From assembly GCF_000407485.1 (NCBI RefSeq), contig NZ_ASWD01000003.1, forward strand, positions 930,001 to 994,000: a DNA stretch of 64,000 nt, read 5' to 3'. This DNA comes from Enterococcus pallens ATCC BAA-351 (GTDB lineage: Bacteria > Bacillota > Bacilli > Lactobacillales > Enterococcaceae). The notes beneath the pieces were generated by a model, which was not told the origin of the DNA, ran no database searches, and was given only the letters and a program-made list of their open reading frames with translations. Shown piece by piece: positions 44,763-53,523 of this stretch. The position numbers and the translations under genes are program-made. Position 1 is the stretch's first letter. Each line of letters starts with the position of its first letter.

Positions 44763-47700
44763 GCCATTCTGAACCTCCTGTTGGCAGCCAATACTGCATC
44801 CTGATTACCCGAAGTGTAAAGATTAAGATTCTGAGTATTGTTATTGTGATAAACGTTGTTCACCACGCTAGAAGTCGTGTGTGAGACACTCTGAGCCAAT
44901 CCAGCAAATGTTCTAGAAATTTGACCACTACGCAATTTTTCTAAGAATGGCATCCCAACAGCATCAACAATCTTTTCAGGAATTACGTACTCCCCGTTAG
45001 CAAGCAATGGCTTTTCTGGTGAATCCTGTATTTCTGCTTTGTAGCCACTCTTTACAGAGATAAGGCCACCGCTAGCTTTAGTATCTTTGCTTGTTTTAGA
45101 CTTTTTCTTAGACGTCGATTTCTTCGTTTCGGTAGTAACTAGGTCTACATCTATTTTAGTAGAATAGCTTTCTGCTAGAGCATTTTCAATAGCCGTTCGG
45201 ATTGTATCACCAATGTTTAAAGTGTTTTTCATACTACTATTTATTGCCTCAGCGATTCTAGTTCCCGCTGTATTTGCTCCATCAGTAGAAAGATTTTTTA
45301 ATTCATCAGAGAGAATACTTTTTAAATTTAATTTGTTTTTAAAACCCTTGTTTAATTCCTCGGCTAGTTTTTGCCCCAACTTATTAAATTCTGGAGGAAA
45401 TTTCTGAGTTAGATTTACAACGATCTGATCTAGAGCCGCTGACAGTCCGCTCAAATTATTAACAATGTCGTCAGTTGCAAAACTAGAAATACTATCAATC
45501 GCATTCTTTATTATTTGGATTTGTTCTTGTAATGAATCTTCAGTCAACCCGAGTTTCTGAATTTTTACAAGTACATCACCGATCGATTTTAATTCTCCAA
45601 ATAATGCAATCGCAGTTGCTAAAGAACCGGCTTTGATTCCTCCTGACAAAAAGTTCTTAATAGATTCAGCAAGTGATCCAGAGCTAATACTTTTTACTAA
45701 TTCTTTGATAGTCTTGATATTACTCTCTATCTTCTTCTTGTCTAATTCGATGTCTTGCAACGCTTCTAACTCTTTTGCAATGACAAGGAATTCTGCAATG
45801 ATACCAATATCAATGAGATTGCTCAATAGGTCATGGACTTTGTTTATTAGGTCATTGATACTAGTGCCTTGGTCAAATAAGTCCAGATAAAATAAGCATT
45901 CTTGAATAGCTTTGACATTTGTCATTATTTTCTCTTTATTTAATTCTATATCTTGCAAGGCGCGTAACTCTAACCCGATAGCCAGCATAGTTCCTATCAC
46001 AGCTAAATTGATCACTTGTGTTATCAGATTCGAAATTTGCTCAATAAGAGATTGGTCAACTGTCAACGAGGTAGCAGCCTGCAGCGTTTCGGTAATAGCT
46101 TCTAAATTCCTCTTAATTGCTTCCTTATCTATTTCAAGGTTGCCTAAATACGATACTGCCGTTGCTACCAATGCTAAAGTTCCAGCTATACCGATAAGAG
46201 CTACCAGGCCGGCTGCTAATGCTGCTGCACCTATTCCTGTACTCATAAAAGCTCCTACTGCTAAGGCTAAAACTCCCATTTCGGCAATTGACAAAGCAAT
46301 CTGTCCAATCTTGGCCTGCATTGAACCGAAGTCTGAATCAATTTTAGCCACTTGTTGCAACGCCTTAGCTGCAAGCCAAATATCGGCAGATATTAATGCT
46401 ATTGTAGCTAGTCCGCTTATAAGTAGGTCAGGTTTCTTTTCTGCAATGAAACCAACAGCAGCAGCAAGAATGCCCATTCCTATTACAGCTTCAGCGATTG
46501 CTAACAATTTAGGTTGTAGGTCCCCTAAATCACCTACTTGTTGAACTTGTTGCAAGGCTTTAGCTGCAAAGTATATATTTGCGGATATCCCAGCAATCGT
46601 AAGCATTTTCAAACCCAAGCTTTTGAGATCTTCGATTCCTACGGCTTTGAATTCTTTTGTTGATTTTCCAAAACTTCCAAGACCTTTAAAACTTGGCAAT
46701 TTCAAGCCCAAACCACTCGCAAAACTAATCCCTTTAAATACAAGACTTGCTGATTTCAACCCAAGAGCCAGCTTTAGTAAGTTAGGAATTACTGAACCTA
46801 CCCAAGAAAGATCTGGTTTCTTGCCTTCTGTTGATTTAGAAAGCATTTCAAATACTTTCTTGATGATATCAGTAAAAGGTGCCATTCCTTCAACAAAGTT
46901 TTTAGTAAAGTCCTCTCCAAAGATTGAATTAAGACTTTCTTCTAAAATTTTCCTTATATCCTCTATTACAGGCTTCAACTTAGGCGGTAATTCCTTCACT
47001 AATTTCTTGACTCCTTCAATAATTTTAGGAGTCATTTCCTTTAGCTTACTATCTAAATTTTCTAAGTATATCGGAACTGATTCAGCTAAACCTTCGGTAT
47101 TTCCAGTAGCTAGGAAATCATTCCAAGCTGCTTTCATCATTTTAGAAGAACCTTCGTAGGTTGTTGCTGCTTCTTTAGCTGTAGTACCAGATATGTTCAT
47201 CGCTTGTTGAGCGTTATGGATAGATTCAATCAACAAGGGAAATGTAACTTCGGCCATGTCAGTTACTTCGTGATCTAATCCTCCGTAAGTATTAATCAGT
47301 TGCTTAGCGCCTTCTTGAGTCCCTCCAAAACCTAGTTTGAGATTGTCCAGCATAGTGTAGTTACCTTTGGCAAAGCCTTCATAAGCATTCTGTACTAAGT
47401 TAGCGTTTGTCCCGAAAGTATTTACATTATCTGACATATCGATCAAAGCTTTGTCAACGTACTCCGCTGCTTTTTCTTGATCTCCTCCTAAACTTGAGAT
47501 CAGACTAGCTGAAAAAGAAGTCGCTTGTTCCAAATATTCATTTTTACTAACCCCGGCAGTTCTAAATGCTGAATCAGAGTTTTTTACAACTGCATTAGCA
47601 GAATCTCCAAATAGCTTTTCTACCCCGCCTAAATTTTGCTCTAAGTCACTAGCAGCATTTACTGCTTCTTTAAGGATGCCAACTCCTGCTGCCATTCCAG

Positions 47701-48199
47701 AAAAGCTTATAGCACCTATGGCTTTGACAACTCCTATGACTTTTGAAGACAAATTATCTAAACCGTCACCAATTTGCCCACTCATTTCCCCGATATCAAT
47801 TTCAACCTTTTGACCATTGATACGATCAATTTCTTGCTCAACTTTATACAATTCTGCGTTGGCTGTTCTAATCGGTTGGATTTCTGCGTCTACTTCCAAT
47901 TTTTGACGACTTAAACTAGCAATACGTTGATCAATATTTTTAAGTTCTTTGTCTGCATCTTCAACATTTTTCATGCCAAGCTTTATTTCTGTCTTTTGCT
48001 GCCGTAATTCCCGCATCTCTGCAGCTATTCTTTGAGATTTATCTCTAAGCTTATCAAGTTGAGAGCTATCAACTTGAAGTTGATTCTTTTTATCGGTCAG
48101 TTCCTTCATTGTTCTTTGCGCTTTAGTTAGCTGTCCATAAAAATCTTTTAGGTTTGATTTTACATTGATCGAAAACTGACCTACACCTGACGCTGCCAT
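44759..48199 (-). CDS. Tape measure protein
   Basis: 1146 residues. The N-terminus is coiled coil (NQLQVDSSQLDKLRDKSQRI). A conserved TMP core follows around VKNSDSAFRTAGVSKNEYLE and DMSDNVNTFGTNANLVQNAY. A long Ala/Ile/Leu-rich hydrophobic middle follows (LAAGLVALIGIAGTLALVAT). The end is a globular tail with a KSTSKKKSKTSKD linker. It sets tail length and is ejected into the membrane. The largest gene in the window, as expected for its role; it overlaps dit by 4 bases. Confidence 0.93.
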   Translation of the reverse strand: MAASGVGQFSINVKSNLKDFYGQLTKAQRTMKELTDKKNQLQVDSSQLDKLRDKSQRIAAEMRELRQQKTEIKLGMKNVEDADKELKNIDQRIASLSRQKLEVDAEIQPIRTANAELYKVEQEIDRINGQKVEIDIGEMSGQIGDGLDNLSSKVIGVVKAIGAISFSGMAAGVGILKEAVNAASDLEQNLGGVEKLFGDSANAVVKNSDSAFRTAGVSKNEYLEQATSFSASLISSLGGDQEKAAEYVDKALIDMSDNVNTFGTNANLVQNAYEGFAKGNYTMLDNLKLGFGGTQEGAKQLINTYGGLDHEVTDMAEVTFPLLIESIHNAQQAMNISGTTAKEAATTYEGSSKMMKAAWNDFLATGNTEGLAESVPIYLENLDSKLKEMTPKIIEGVKKLVKELPPKLKPVIEDIRKILEESLNSIFGEDFTKNFVEGMAPFTDIIKKVFEMLSKSTEGKKPDLSWVGSVIPNLLKLALGLKSASLVFKGISFASGLGLKLPSFKGLGSFGKSTKEFKAVGIEDLKSLGLKMLTIAGISANIYFAAKALQQVQQVGDLGDLQPKLLAIAEAVIGMGILAAAVGFIAEKKPDLLISGLATIALISADIWLAAKALQQVAKIDSDFGSMQAKIGQIALSIAEMGVLALAVGAFMSTGIGAAALAAGLVALIGIAGTLALVATAVSYLGNLEIDKEAIKRNLEAITETLQAATSLTVDQSLIEQISNLITQVINLAVIGTMLAIGLELRALQDIELNKEKIMTNVKAIQECLFYLDLFDQGTSINDLINKVHDLLSNLIDIGIIAEFLVIAKELEALQDIELDKKKIESNIKTIKELVKSISSGSLAESIKNFLSGGIKAGSLATAIALFGELKSIGDVLVKIQKLGLTEDSLQEQIQIIKNAIDSISSFATDDIVNNLSGLSAALDQIVVNLTQKFPPEFNKLGQKLAEELNKGFKNKLNLKSILSDELKNLSTDGANTAGTRIAEAINSSMKNTLNIGDTIRTAIENALAESYSTKIDVDLVTTETKKSTSKKKSKTSKDTKASGGLISVKSGYKAEIQDSPEKPLLANGEYVIPEKIVDAVGMPFLEKLRSGQISRTFAGLAQSVSHTTSSVVNNVYHNNNTQNLNLYTSGNQDAVLAANRRFRMA

Positions 48200-48233
48200 G
48201 GCTCCTCCTTTCCGCTCCTAGTAATAATGAAGG

Positions 48234-48677
48234 CTATTTTTTATTTTCTGAGATAAATTCTAATTCTTTAGCTAACTTATCAGCTTTTGAATTAATCCAA
48301 GGATTATCTTGAAAAATAAGACTTAATAAATCCATATTCGGAAGAGTTGCTATTGAGTTAAGTTCCAACCCAAACATTCCTGCAATAATTTCTTTTAGAG
48401 GTGCTTCAATAAGAGCCATCAATTTTAACCATGGCCCTACTGTATTATCCAGCTCGCTTGTTACCTTTTCGATTTCTTCGAAGTTGTCACCAAGTTTTCC
48501 TGCAGCTTCCAGAAGATTAGCTTTTTCTTTTTCATTTAGCTCACGAGACTTCGCTTTGATTTCTATTAATTTATCCGAACCTTTCTCAAAAACGACAACC
48601 GTAAACCCTGCTTTTTTAGCTTCTTCTGTTTTCGCCTGTGCTAATTGTTCTTCAAGCACTTTAATTTTGTCCGTCAT
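48234..48677 (-). CDS. Phage tail protein, probably tail assembly
   Basis: 147 residues. A coiled-coil start (KVLEEQLAQAKTEEAKKAGF) leads to a helical body with SRELNEKEKANLLEAAGKLG and a C-terminal KADKLAKELEF. Position immediately upstream of the tape measure gene is where tail assembly chaperones or minor tail genes lie. No family recognised with certainty. Confidence 0.55.
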   Translation of the reverse strand: MTDKIKVLEEQLAQAKTEEAKKAGFTVVVFEKGSDKLIEIKAKSRELNEKEKANLLEAAGKLGDNFEEIEKVTSELDNTVGPWLKLMALIEAPLKEIIAGMFGLELNSIATLPNMDLLSLIFQDNPWINSKADKLAKELEFISENKK

Positions 48678-48692
48678 AATGGATAATCTCCT

Positions 48693-49106
48693 TTATTTTT
48701 TCATTCTGTCTAGTGTGTCTTGGATAAAATTGTGTGGTTTGTTACCAGGGTGTCGTACTAATTTGGCATAGTAATCTTTGCCCCCAACTTTCCAATGAAG
48801 CGCCTTGCCGTTCTTAGCGCGAATTATGTGCGGTTTAGAACCATAATAGTAATACGGCACGTAATTGACATTGCCAACATTTCTTTCGTCGTTAACTAGC
48901 TTTCCTTCGTTAACCCCAACCAAATAATTGTGATCATCTACCTTTTCTACTTCTACAGCATCAGCGAGCGCTCCAGTATCCTTATTGATGACATCTTTCA
49001 TTATTTTTTCTGCTTCCTTGGCTCTTCGTTCGGTTTCTTCTGCAACACTTTCCCACATCGCTCCGAAAACATCTCCGCCAAATGGATTAGTCACTTTTAC
49101 CACCAT
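48693..49106 (-). CDS. HK97 gp10-like tail completion/neck protein
   Basis: 137 residues. The helical start AEETERRAKEAEKIMKDVI, then GALADAVEVEKVDDHNYLVG, YYYYGSKPHIIRAKNGKAL and a closing HNFIQDTLDRMKK follow the gp10-like pattern (residues near the end conserved as P.pFl..al). It normally sits between connector and major tail genes. Here it is displaced to the far side of a regulatory cassette, which is unusual. Confidence 0.65.
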   Translation of the reverse strand: MVVKVTNPFGGDVFGAMWESVAEETERRAKEAEKIMKDVINKDTGALADAVEVEKVDDHNYLVGVNEGKLVNDERNVGNVNYVPYYYYGSKPHIIRAKNGKALHWKVGGKDYYAKLVRHPGNKPHNFIQDTLDRMKK

Positions 49107-49120
49107 CCTTTTTGTAATAA

Positions 49121-49144
49121 AAAAAGACCTTCGAAAAGGTCTTT
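49121..49144 (-). terminator. Terminator closing the regulatory cassette inside the tail module
   Basis: AAAGACCTT ... AAGGTCTTT stem with seven T on the minus strand, just after the LexA-like gene and before the gp10-like gene. It insulates the cassette from the downstream tail genes. Confidence 0.85.
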
Positions 49145-49154
49145 AATAAACTAT

Positions 49155-49517
49155 TTAACTAGCAAAATTTACCGAATATATATACTCTCCAAGGATTTCT
49201 ACATCTAAACCCTCACTTGGATCATATACCCATGAACGTAGGAAAACATCTCTACTCTCAGGGACAAACAAGACTTTCTCGTCCTCTCTCCGCGCTCTAA
49301 AGAGCATCCGCTTATTTTCAATACGTACCGCAACTATATTTCCATCTTGCCATTCGTTCGTTTGATGAACGATTGCTAACGATCCAGGTAGGACGACACG
49401 GTTCATTTCTACACCTTCAACTTTAAAAGCAAATAAGTTTTCTAGTCCGTATTCATCAGCAATTAATGGTTGGATCAGCAACTCATTGACTGATTCAATA
49501 CAATTCATATCTTTCAC
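49155..49517 (-). CDS. Stand-alone LexA/CI C-terminal-like (S24) domain lacking the catalytic serine
   Basis: 120 residues. LFAFKVEGVEMNRVVLPGSL with AIVHQTNEWQDGNIVAVRIE follows the S24 peptidase fold of LexA and CI repressors. The usual GDSM is GVEM, so the nucleophile Ser is missing, and the Lys region (MLFRARRED) does not offer a clear catalytic Lys. No helix-turn-helix is present. It may be a decoy or partner that binds repressor or RecA rather than cleave. It lies 101 bases past the Rha-like gene on the same strand. The degree of inactivity is inferred from alignment by eye. Confidence 0.6.
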   Translation of the reverse strand: MKDMNCIESVNELLIQPLIADEYGLENLFAFKVEGVEMNRVVLPGSLAIVHQTNEWQDGNIVAVRIENKRMLFRARREDEKVLFVPESRDVFLRSWVYDPSEGLDVEILGEYIYSVNFAS

Positions 49518-49618
49518 CTCATTAAGTTTTCTGCTATAATGAGATTAAATAGCGGCCAAACTATTTAATCTCGTACGTAAAGCGTTCCAGCGCTTTGCGT
49601 ATTTTTTTATATAATTCT

Positions 49619-50386
49619 TTATTGTTCATCAATGTCCATCAAAGCGATTATTCCACGTTTTTCTAATAGCTCATGGATAAACAATCTGCCTTTCTGTGTC
49701 CATTTTGTTTGCATTTGCACATCAGGCATACCGTTACTTCTAACGATATTTATAGTATCAGACTTTGTATAACCATTATTCATATAGTTCCGGTAAAGAA
49801 TCCATTGATTGTTTACTTTTCTCTGAACTCGTTCTTCCCGAAGTATTTTGTTTAACTTCTGTGCAGAGATACCGTAGTCAGCAGCAATTTGCGTGACTGT
49901 AACTGTCTTTTTCGAAGAAAGAATCTTATCCAAATAATTTACCTTTGGTTCATACTCAGCTATTCGTTGCGCCTGTATCTCATTTTCGGCTTTAAGTTTT
50001 TCGTTTTCTTCCGCTTGGTCTGCTGCCAGTCTTAAAGCCTCTGCATAATTCTGTGGAATTTGAAACTGGATAACAGTTTGTCGCTCTTTTTGCTCCATTT
50101 GATTGAATAGTTGAACATAATATGCTGTGAATTGAGTTCCTTTTTTACCTGTCATTTTGTTAGCAATCATTTCACACCCTTGCTTGGTACATTCATAGCA
50201 CTTATAGCTTTTGCCTGTCCCAGCTTTATAGGTAGATTCAATAAAGAAATCATCAGAACGCAAATCTGCGTTTTGATCAATATATGATATATAGGTGTCT
50301 ATATCTCTAACTAAATCTGAATGTCTTTTTTCAACTTTATCCGCTACTTCCCTACTATTAATCGTTCTTTCAAGTAATTGAATCAT
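49619..50386 (-). CDS. Phage antirepressor: Rha domain plus KilAC-type C-terminus
   Basis: 255 residues. The N-terminal Rha part has NSREVADKVEKRHSDLVRDI, then FIESTYKAGTGKSYKCYECT and MIANKMTGKKGTQFTAYYVQ. A coiled linker (LAADQAEENEKLKAENEIQA) follows. The C-terminal KilAC/ANT part has TVTQIAADYGISAQKLNKIL. Rha and ANT proteins counter phage repressors and help the lytic switch. Overlaps the small XRE gene by 4 bases, so it is in the leftward operon of the divergent pair. Confidence 0.85.
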   Translation of the reverse strand: MIQLLERTINSREVADKVEKRHSDLVRDIDTYISYIDQNADLRSDDFFIESTYKAGTGKSYKCYECTKQGCEMIANKMTGKKGTQFTAYYVQLFNQMEQKERQTVIQFQIPQNYAEALRLAADQAEENEKLKAENEIQAQRIAEYEPKVNYLDKILSSKKTVTVTQIAADYGISAQKLNKILREERVQRKVNNQWILYRNYMNNGYTKSDTINIVRSNGMPDVQMQTKWTQKGRLFIHELLEKRGIIALMDIDEQ

Positions 50387-50580
50387 TTTTCTTCCTCACT
50401 TTCTTCATATATTAATGTCCAGTCAATTTTTAAAACTTGACCAAGTTTTTTTGCAACTGAAACGCTTGGAGTTCGTGTACCAGTCTCAATTAAACTATAA
50501 TAAGCTCGTTCAATCTCCGCAAAATCAGCCACTTGTTTTTGAGTGAATTTCATTTTTTTCCTCGCTTCAAGAAGGTTCAC
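50383..50580 (-). CDS. Small XRE-family HTH protein, Cro-like
   Basis: 65 residues, a single XRE helix-turn-helix (MKFTQKQVADFAEIERAYYS, then GTRTPSVSVAKKLGQVLKI). It is divergent from a second XRE gene across 142 bases of operator-like DNA, the Cro/CI layout. The ribosome site AGAAAGGAGTGGTGATG precedes its start. First gene of the leftward operon with the Rha-type antirepressor. Confidence 0.85.
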   Translation of the reverse strand: MNLLEARKKMKFTQKQVADFAEIERAYYSLIETGTRTPSVSVAKKLGQVLKIDWTLIYEESEEEK

Positions 50581-50600
50581 ATCACCACTCCTTTCTTAAT

Positions 50601-50673
50601 GTATCTAACTGTTACATTTTCATCATATAGTATCGATATGAGTCTGTCAATGCTTTTTGTATCTTTCAGATAC
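50601..50673. promoter_or_regulatory. Operator region between divergent XRE genes
   Basis: A leftward promoter TTGACA (50645-50650), 17 bases, TATGAT (50622-50627). Three related inverted repeats: GTATCTAACTGTTAC (50601-50615), TATCGATA (50631-50638, within the promoter spacer) and GTATCTTTCAGATAC (50659-50673, perfect arms). Half-site GTATC. Repressor occupancy of the middle site would block the leftward promoter. A possible rightward -10 is GATACT at 50694. Confidence 0.75.
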
Positions 50674-50722
50674 TTTTTTTAAAAAGGGTTTTGTGATACT
50701 CTTTTACTTAAGGAGAAGAATG

Positions 50723-51070
50723 ATGAATAATTTACCTTTTAGATTAAAAATGCTACGAAAAAGCTTTAAAATGACGCAAGCAGAAGTTGCTCAGAAAATA
50801 GGGGTTACTAGACCTGCTTACACATCTTATGAGACTGGAAAACGCGAACCGGCATATGAAAATTTGATATCGCTCGCAGAATTATTCGAAGTTTCTACTG
50901 ATTACTTGCTAGGTAAACAAAGTAGCAACGTTGCCATTGAAAAAAAACTTCGTGAAAAAACTGATGCTATAGCTATCCATATTGGTGATGAGATCACCGA
51001 CGAAGAAATGAAAGAAATTTTAACTTTCATTGACTTTATAAAGCATAGAGACGGTGATAGAAGTAATTAG
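50723..51070 (+). CDS. XRE-family repressor (CI-like)
   Basis: 115 residues from ATG 50723, seven bases behind AAGGAG; the overlapping ATG at 50720 is too close. Helix-turn-helix: FKMTQAEVAQKIGVTRPAYT then SYETGKREPAYENLISLAEL and FEVSTDYLLGK. A C-terminal helix (DEEMKEILTFIDFIK) may dimerise. It has no S24 domain. It is the only rightward gene between 29.6 and 62 kb, so it is transcribed against the late genes. It probably represses the leftward operon. A modest hairpin with a T-run follows its stop. Confidence 0.85.
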   Translation: MNNLPFRLKMLRKSFKMTQAEVAQKIGVTRPAYTSYETGKREPAYENLISLAELFEVSTDYLLGKQSSNVAIEKKLREKTDAIAIHIGDEITDEEMKEILTFIDFIKHRDGDRSN

Positions 51071-51079
51071 AAGCTGAAC

Positions 51080-51802
51080 TCAGTCGAGTAAAGCTTTTTT
51101 ATTTTCTTCTTCCTCTCCAATCTCTTCAAAATAAAAAGCCTGTTTACGAGGTGGTTTTGGCTTAGGCGCATTTTTCTGGCTATATTTCCAATTTAAGAAG
51201 GAATCTAACGAACGGTCATTAGCAAGCTTTGCGAACGTAACAATTAGTTCAGCAGTAGACCAATTTTCAATTACCTCAAATGGTCTTAATTTAAACTCCT
51301 TAGCAATCTCGTACGCAATGTTTATATACGGGTCTTGGAATTGAGTACCATCCAGACCATCCACGATCGATTGGTAATCCACATTAGTTATTTGTTCTTT
51401 ATCCTTCGTTACGTTATAAAGCGCCTCGTTAACTAACTGCGGATTGTCCTTTAAAAAAGCTATTGCTAAATCGTGTGAATAAGCTACGTTTTCGCAGAAA
51501 TACTTGCTTAGAACTTCTGAGAATTGGAATTCTAAAAAAACGGTAACTTCTTCATCTTCGAAACTCAATTCTTCAGAATCACTCATAGCGTCTACTAAAA
51601 TAATGAAGTTCATCAGGGAAAGTAAAGTATCACTATGATTCTTTGCTGTTAACTTGCAGCTTCCCAGCTCTCCATAATCAAAGTTTGCTGTAGCCGCTTT
51701 GTCAGATATCCCTACGAGAGAATAGCTACCATCCTCATTTTCCGAGATAAAAGGCGGTGCATCTTTATGAAATTGTGTTAAAAATCCAATCAAATCGTTC
51801 AT
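51080..51802 (-). CDS. Phage tail assembly chaperone-like protein
   Basis: 240 residues, acidic. The C-terminal half FKLRPFEVIENWSTAELIVT with FAKLANDRSLDSFLN resembles gpG/gpGT-type tail chaperones (P.xV...t..El). It follows the major tail protein as expected. Its gene converges on the CI-like gene with a 9-base gap. I see no obvious slippery frameshift product, since the cassette interrupts the region downstream. Confidence 0.6.
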   Translation of the reverse strand: MNDLIGFLTQFHKDAPPFISENEDGSYSLVGISDKAATANFDYGELGSCKLTAKNHSDTLLSLMNFIILVDAMSDSEELSFEDEEVTVFLEFQFSEVLSKYFCENVAYSHDLAIAFLKDNPQLVNEALYNVTKDKEQITNVDYQSIVDGLDGTQFQDPYINIAYEIAKEFKLRPFEVIENWSTAELIVTFAKLANDRSLDSFLNWKYSQKNAPKPKPPRKQAFYFEEIGEEEENKKALLD

Positions 51803-51814
51803 ACTTTTATCCCC

Positions 51815-51845
51815 AAAAATAAGGGCAACCCACGATAGGTTGCCC
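51815..51845 (-). terminator. Terminator after the major tail protein gene
   Basis: GGGCAACC ... GGTTGCCC stem with TTATTTTT on the minus strand. Likely a partial terminator that keeps major tail transcripts above downstream ones. Confidence 0.85.
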
Positions 51846-51852
51846 AGTTTTT

Positions 51853-53142
51853 TTATTTCCGTTGGTCAATTTTAATGATTGTTCCGTACTTTCCGTATGA
51901 GTCTTTCGCCATCGAGTAAGTAACAGTAAAAGTTCCCGCTGCATTTGTCCAAGTAAATGGTAAAGCTGTCAGCATTACGTTATCTGCCTTAATGACATAT
52001 TCATCGCCGCAGATTGGAGTTACCATTTCCATTTGATAATGTTGCTTGTTAAGGTCTTCTGTCGTGATGTCCCAAGCAGTTCCTTCAATCCAGATAGGAT
52101 ATGCCACAACTACTTCAGTATCTGCATAGGCTTTTGACATGTAGACTTTATTACCTTTGCGGAAGAACTGTTCTTCTGGCAGGTCAATCGTTGTTGTATC
52201 ATTATCAATGTCAACGTGATAAAGCGTGTCAAATTCACAATTTTGCGGTTGAACAAGTAATCTCGGACATTTGATATCAGCTAATTCAGGAATCGTAAAT
52301 GATGCGTAGTCAATTCCATTCAAAGAAACCTCTTTAGCCGTGAATCTATCCCTAGTTTGAACAAGGTGCTCAGAGTTCTTTTGACGCTTGGTAATATTAT
52401 GGAAATCAGCAAGCTCCCCGATGATGTTCGTTGCCGTTAGTGAACGCTCGATAGTCGTAGCCGTTTCATCATATTCGGGAATATCACATAAGTTTTCAGT
52501 CAAAGTTAATGCTGGATCACCAGAAAAATCGGATACGCAAGTAAAACCGATCGTCTGATCCTTAACCAATCCAAAGATGTCATCAAACAACTCAACTGTA
52601 GATAATTGGTATGGTTCTGTTTGTACAGCACTAATCATTAACTTAATCGCACCATTGTCTGCTACCCATCCACCAGAAACGACTTCGTCTGGATTAAATA
52701 GCTCTACAACAATTGCATTCCATCCGGTTTCCTCCAGGGCTACATTGAATTTATTTGCTCCTGTTCCTGTCATATTCATAACAGACAAATCGAATGAATC
52801 ACCTTTGTTTCCATTTACGAAGACGCGCATATAACCATACTGGAAGTCTTCTCCATTTGCTTTGATTTCAGTCGTTACGGCTGATGCAGCCTCAGCTGGT
52901 GTAACAAACAATGTACCAGTCATATCGCATTTATCGAGTCCACAAATTTTTTCGTCAGGCTTATCGGCGTAGTTGTAAGAATACAAAATACTTGCTTTCT
53001 CAGCCTCCGAGTTTTTGAATCCGTAGATATTGCATCGATTTGGATCACGAAGCTTATAAAAATAAGCCACCGAATCAGTCGGCAGCTTACCAATAGGACA
53101 GGATTTAAAATTCGGTTTACAGTTTTCTAATAATGTTCCCAC
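51853..53142 (-). CDS. Major tail protein (by position)
   Basis: 429 residues from a GTG behind GGAGGGG. Beta-rich, with repeated immunoglobulin-like strands near the C-terminus (AAGTFTVTYSMAKDSYGKYG). The N-terminus is Cys-rich (NCKPNFKSC, RCNIYG, ICGLDKCDM); 10 Cys overall. Position between connector genes and tail chaperone, plus its own terminator, supports the tube subunit. Larger than usual tube proteins, perhaps because of extra surface domains. Confidence 0.65.
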   Translation of the reverse strand: MGTLLENCKPNFKSCPIGKLPTDSVAYFYKLRDPNRCNIYGFKNSEAEKASILYSYNYADKPDEKICGLDKCDMTGTLFVTPAEAASAVTTEIKANGEDFQYGYMRVFVNGNKGDSFDLSVMNMTGTGANKFNVALEETGWNAIVVELFNPDEVVSGGWVADNGAIKLMISAVQTEPYQLSTVELFDDIFGLVKDQTIGFTCVSDFSGDPALTLTENLCDIPEYDETATTIERSLTATNIIGELADFHNITKRQKNSEHLVQTRDRFTAKEVSLNGIDYASFTIPELADIKCPRLLVQPQNCEFDTLYHVDIDNDTTTIDLPEEQFFRKGNKVYMSKAYADTEVVVAYPIWIEGTAWDITTEDLNKQHYQMEMVTPICGDEYVIKADNVMLTALPFTWTNAAGTFTVTYSMAKDSYGKYGTIIKIDQRK

Positions 53143-53146
53143 GTCG

Positions 53147-53305
53147 CTATTTCCCCTCCATTTCTTTCTTCTTGGCTTGTTTTACGGCAAAACTCTTTTG
53201 ATGTGTCATGCTACCACGTTGGGCACGAGCTTCAAGCTTTTGCGCGTAGGTCAAATCAGTTTTACTTTTCTTTGTTTTTACTTCTACAGCTTTGTTTTCA
53301 GCCAT
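53147..53305 (-). CDS. Small basic phage structural-region protein
   Basis: 52 residues: starts MAENKAVEVKTKKSKTDLTY, continues AQKLEARAQRGSM and ends KKKEMEGK. GTGAAGAA lies before the ATG. It fills the gap between the connector genes and the tail tube gene and stops five bases before the tube gene's GTG. Very basic and helical; it could be a chaperone or a neck component. No homologue recognised. Confidence 0.65.
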   Translation of the reverse strand: MAENKAVEVKTKKSKTDLTYAQKLEARAQRGSMTHQKSFAVKQAKKKEMEGK

Positions 53306-53316
53306 TTCTTCACTCC

Positions 53317-53523
53317 TTATTTCTTTTTAAATAATCCGGTTGCCATAAAAAGTGGGAAGTCATCAAGAGAAACTTCTTGAGGCTTACCGACTTCCCATAA
53401 GCGCCCGAATATTTTCTTACGAGTCGTATGAACGTTGACAGGTTTCCCACCACATTGTTTGCAGACTTTACCTTCTTCGTTTTCACCTAAATATTCGATC
53501 GTGATCAAACAACCACCGTCCAA
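53317..53523 (-). CDS. Small Cys-containing connector-region protein
   Basis: 68 residues. Contains VCKQCGGKPVNVHTTRK, a CxxC knuckle, then a FPLFMATGLFKKK end typical of small head-tail joining proteins. It overlaps the preceding connector gene by 19 bases. Function unknown. Confidence 0.6.
   Translation of the reverse strand: MDGGCLITIEYLGENEEGKVCKQCGGKPVNVHTTRKKIFGRLWEVGKPQEVSLDDFPLFMATGLFKKK

Noticed and set aside
45912-46544. 210-codon plus-strand frame inside the tape measure gene
   Set aside because: Low-complexity, Ile/Ala/Ser-rich mirror of the hydrophobic tape measure centre, with no ribosome site.
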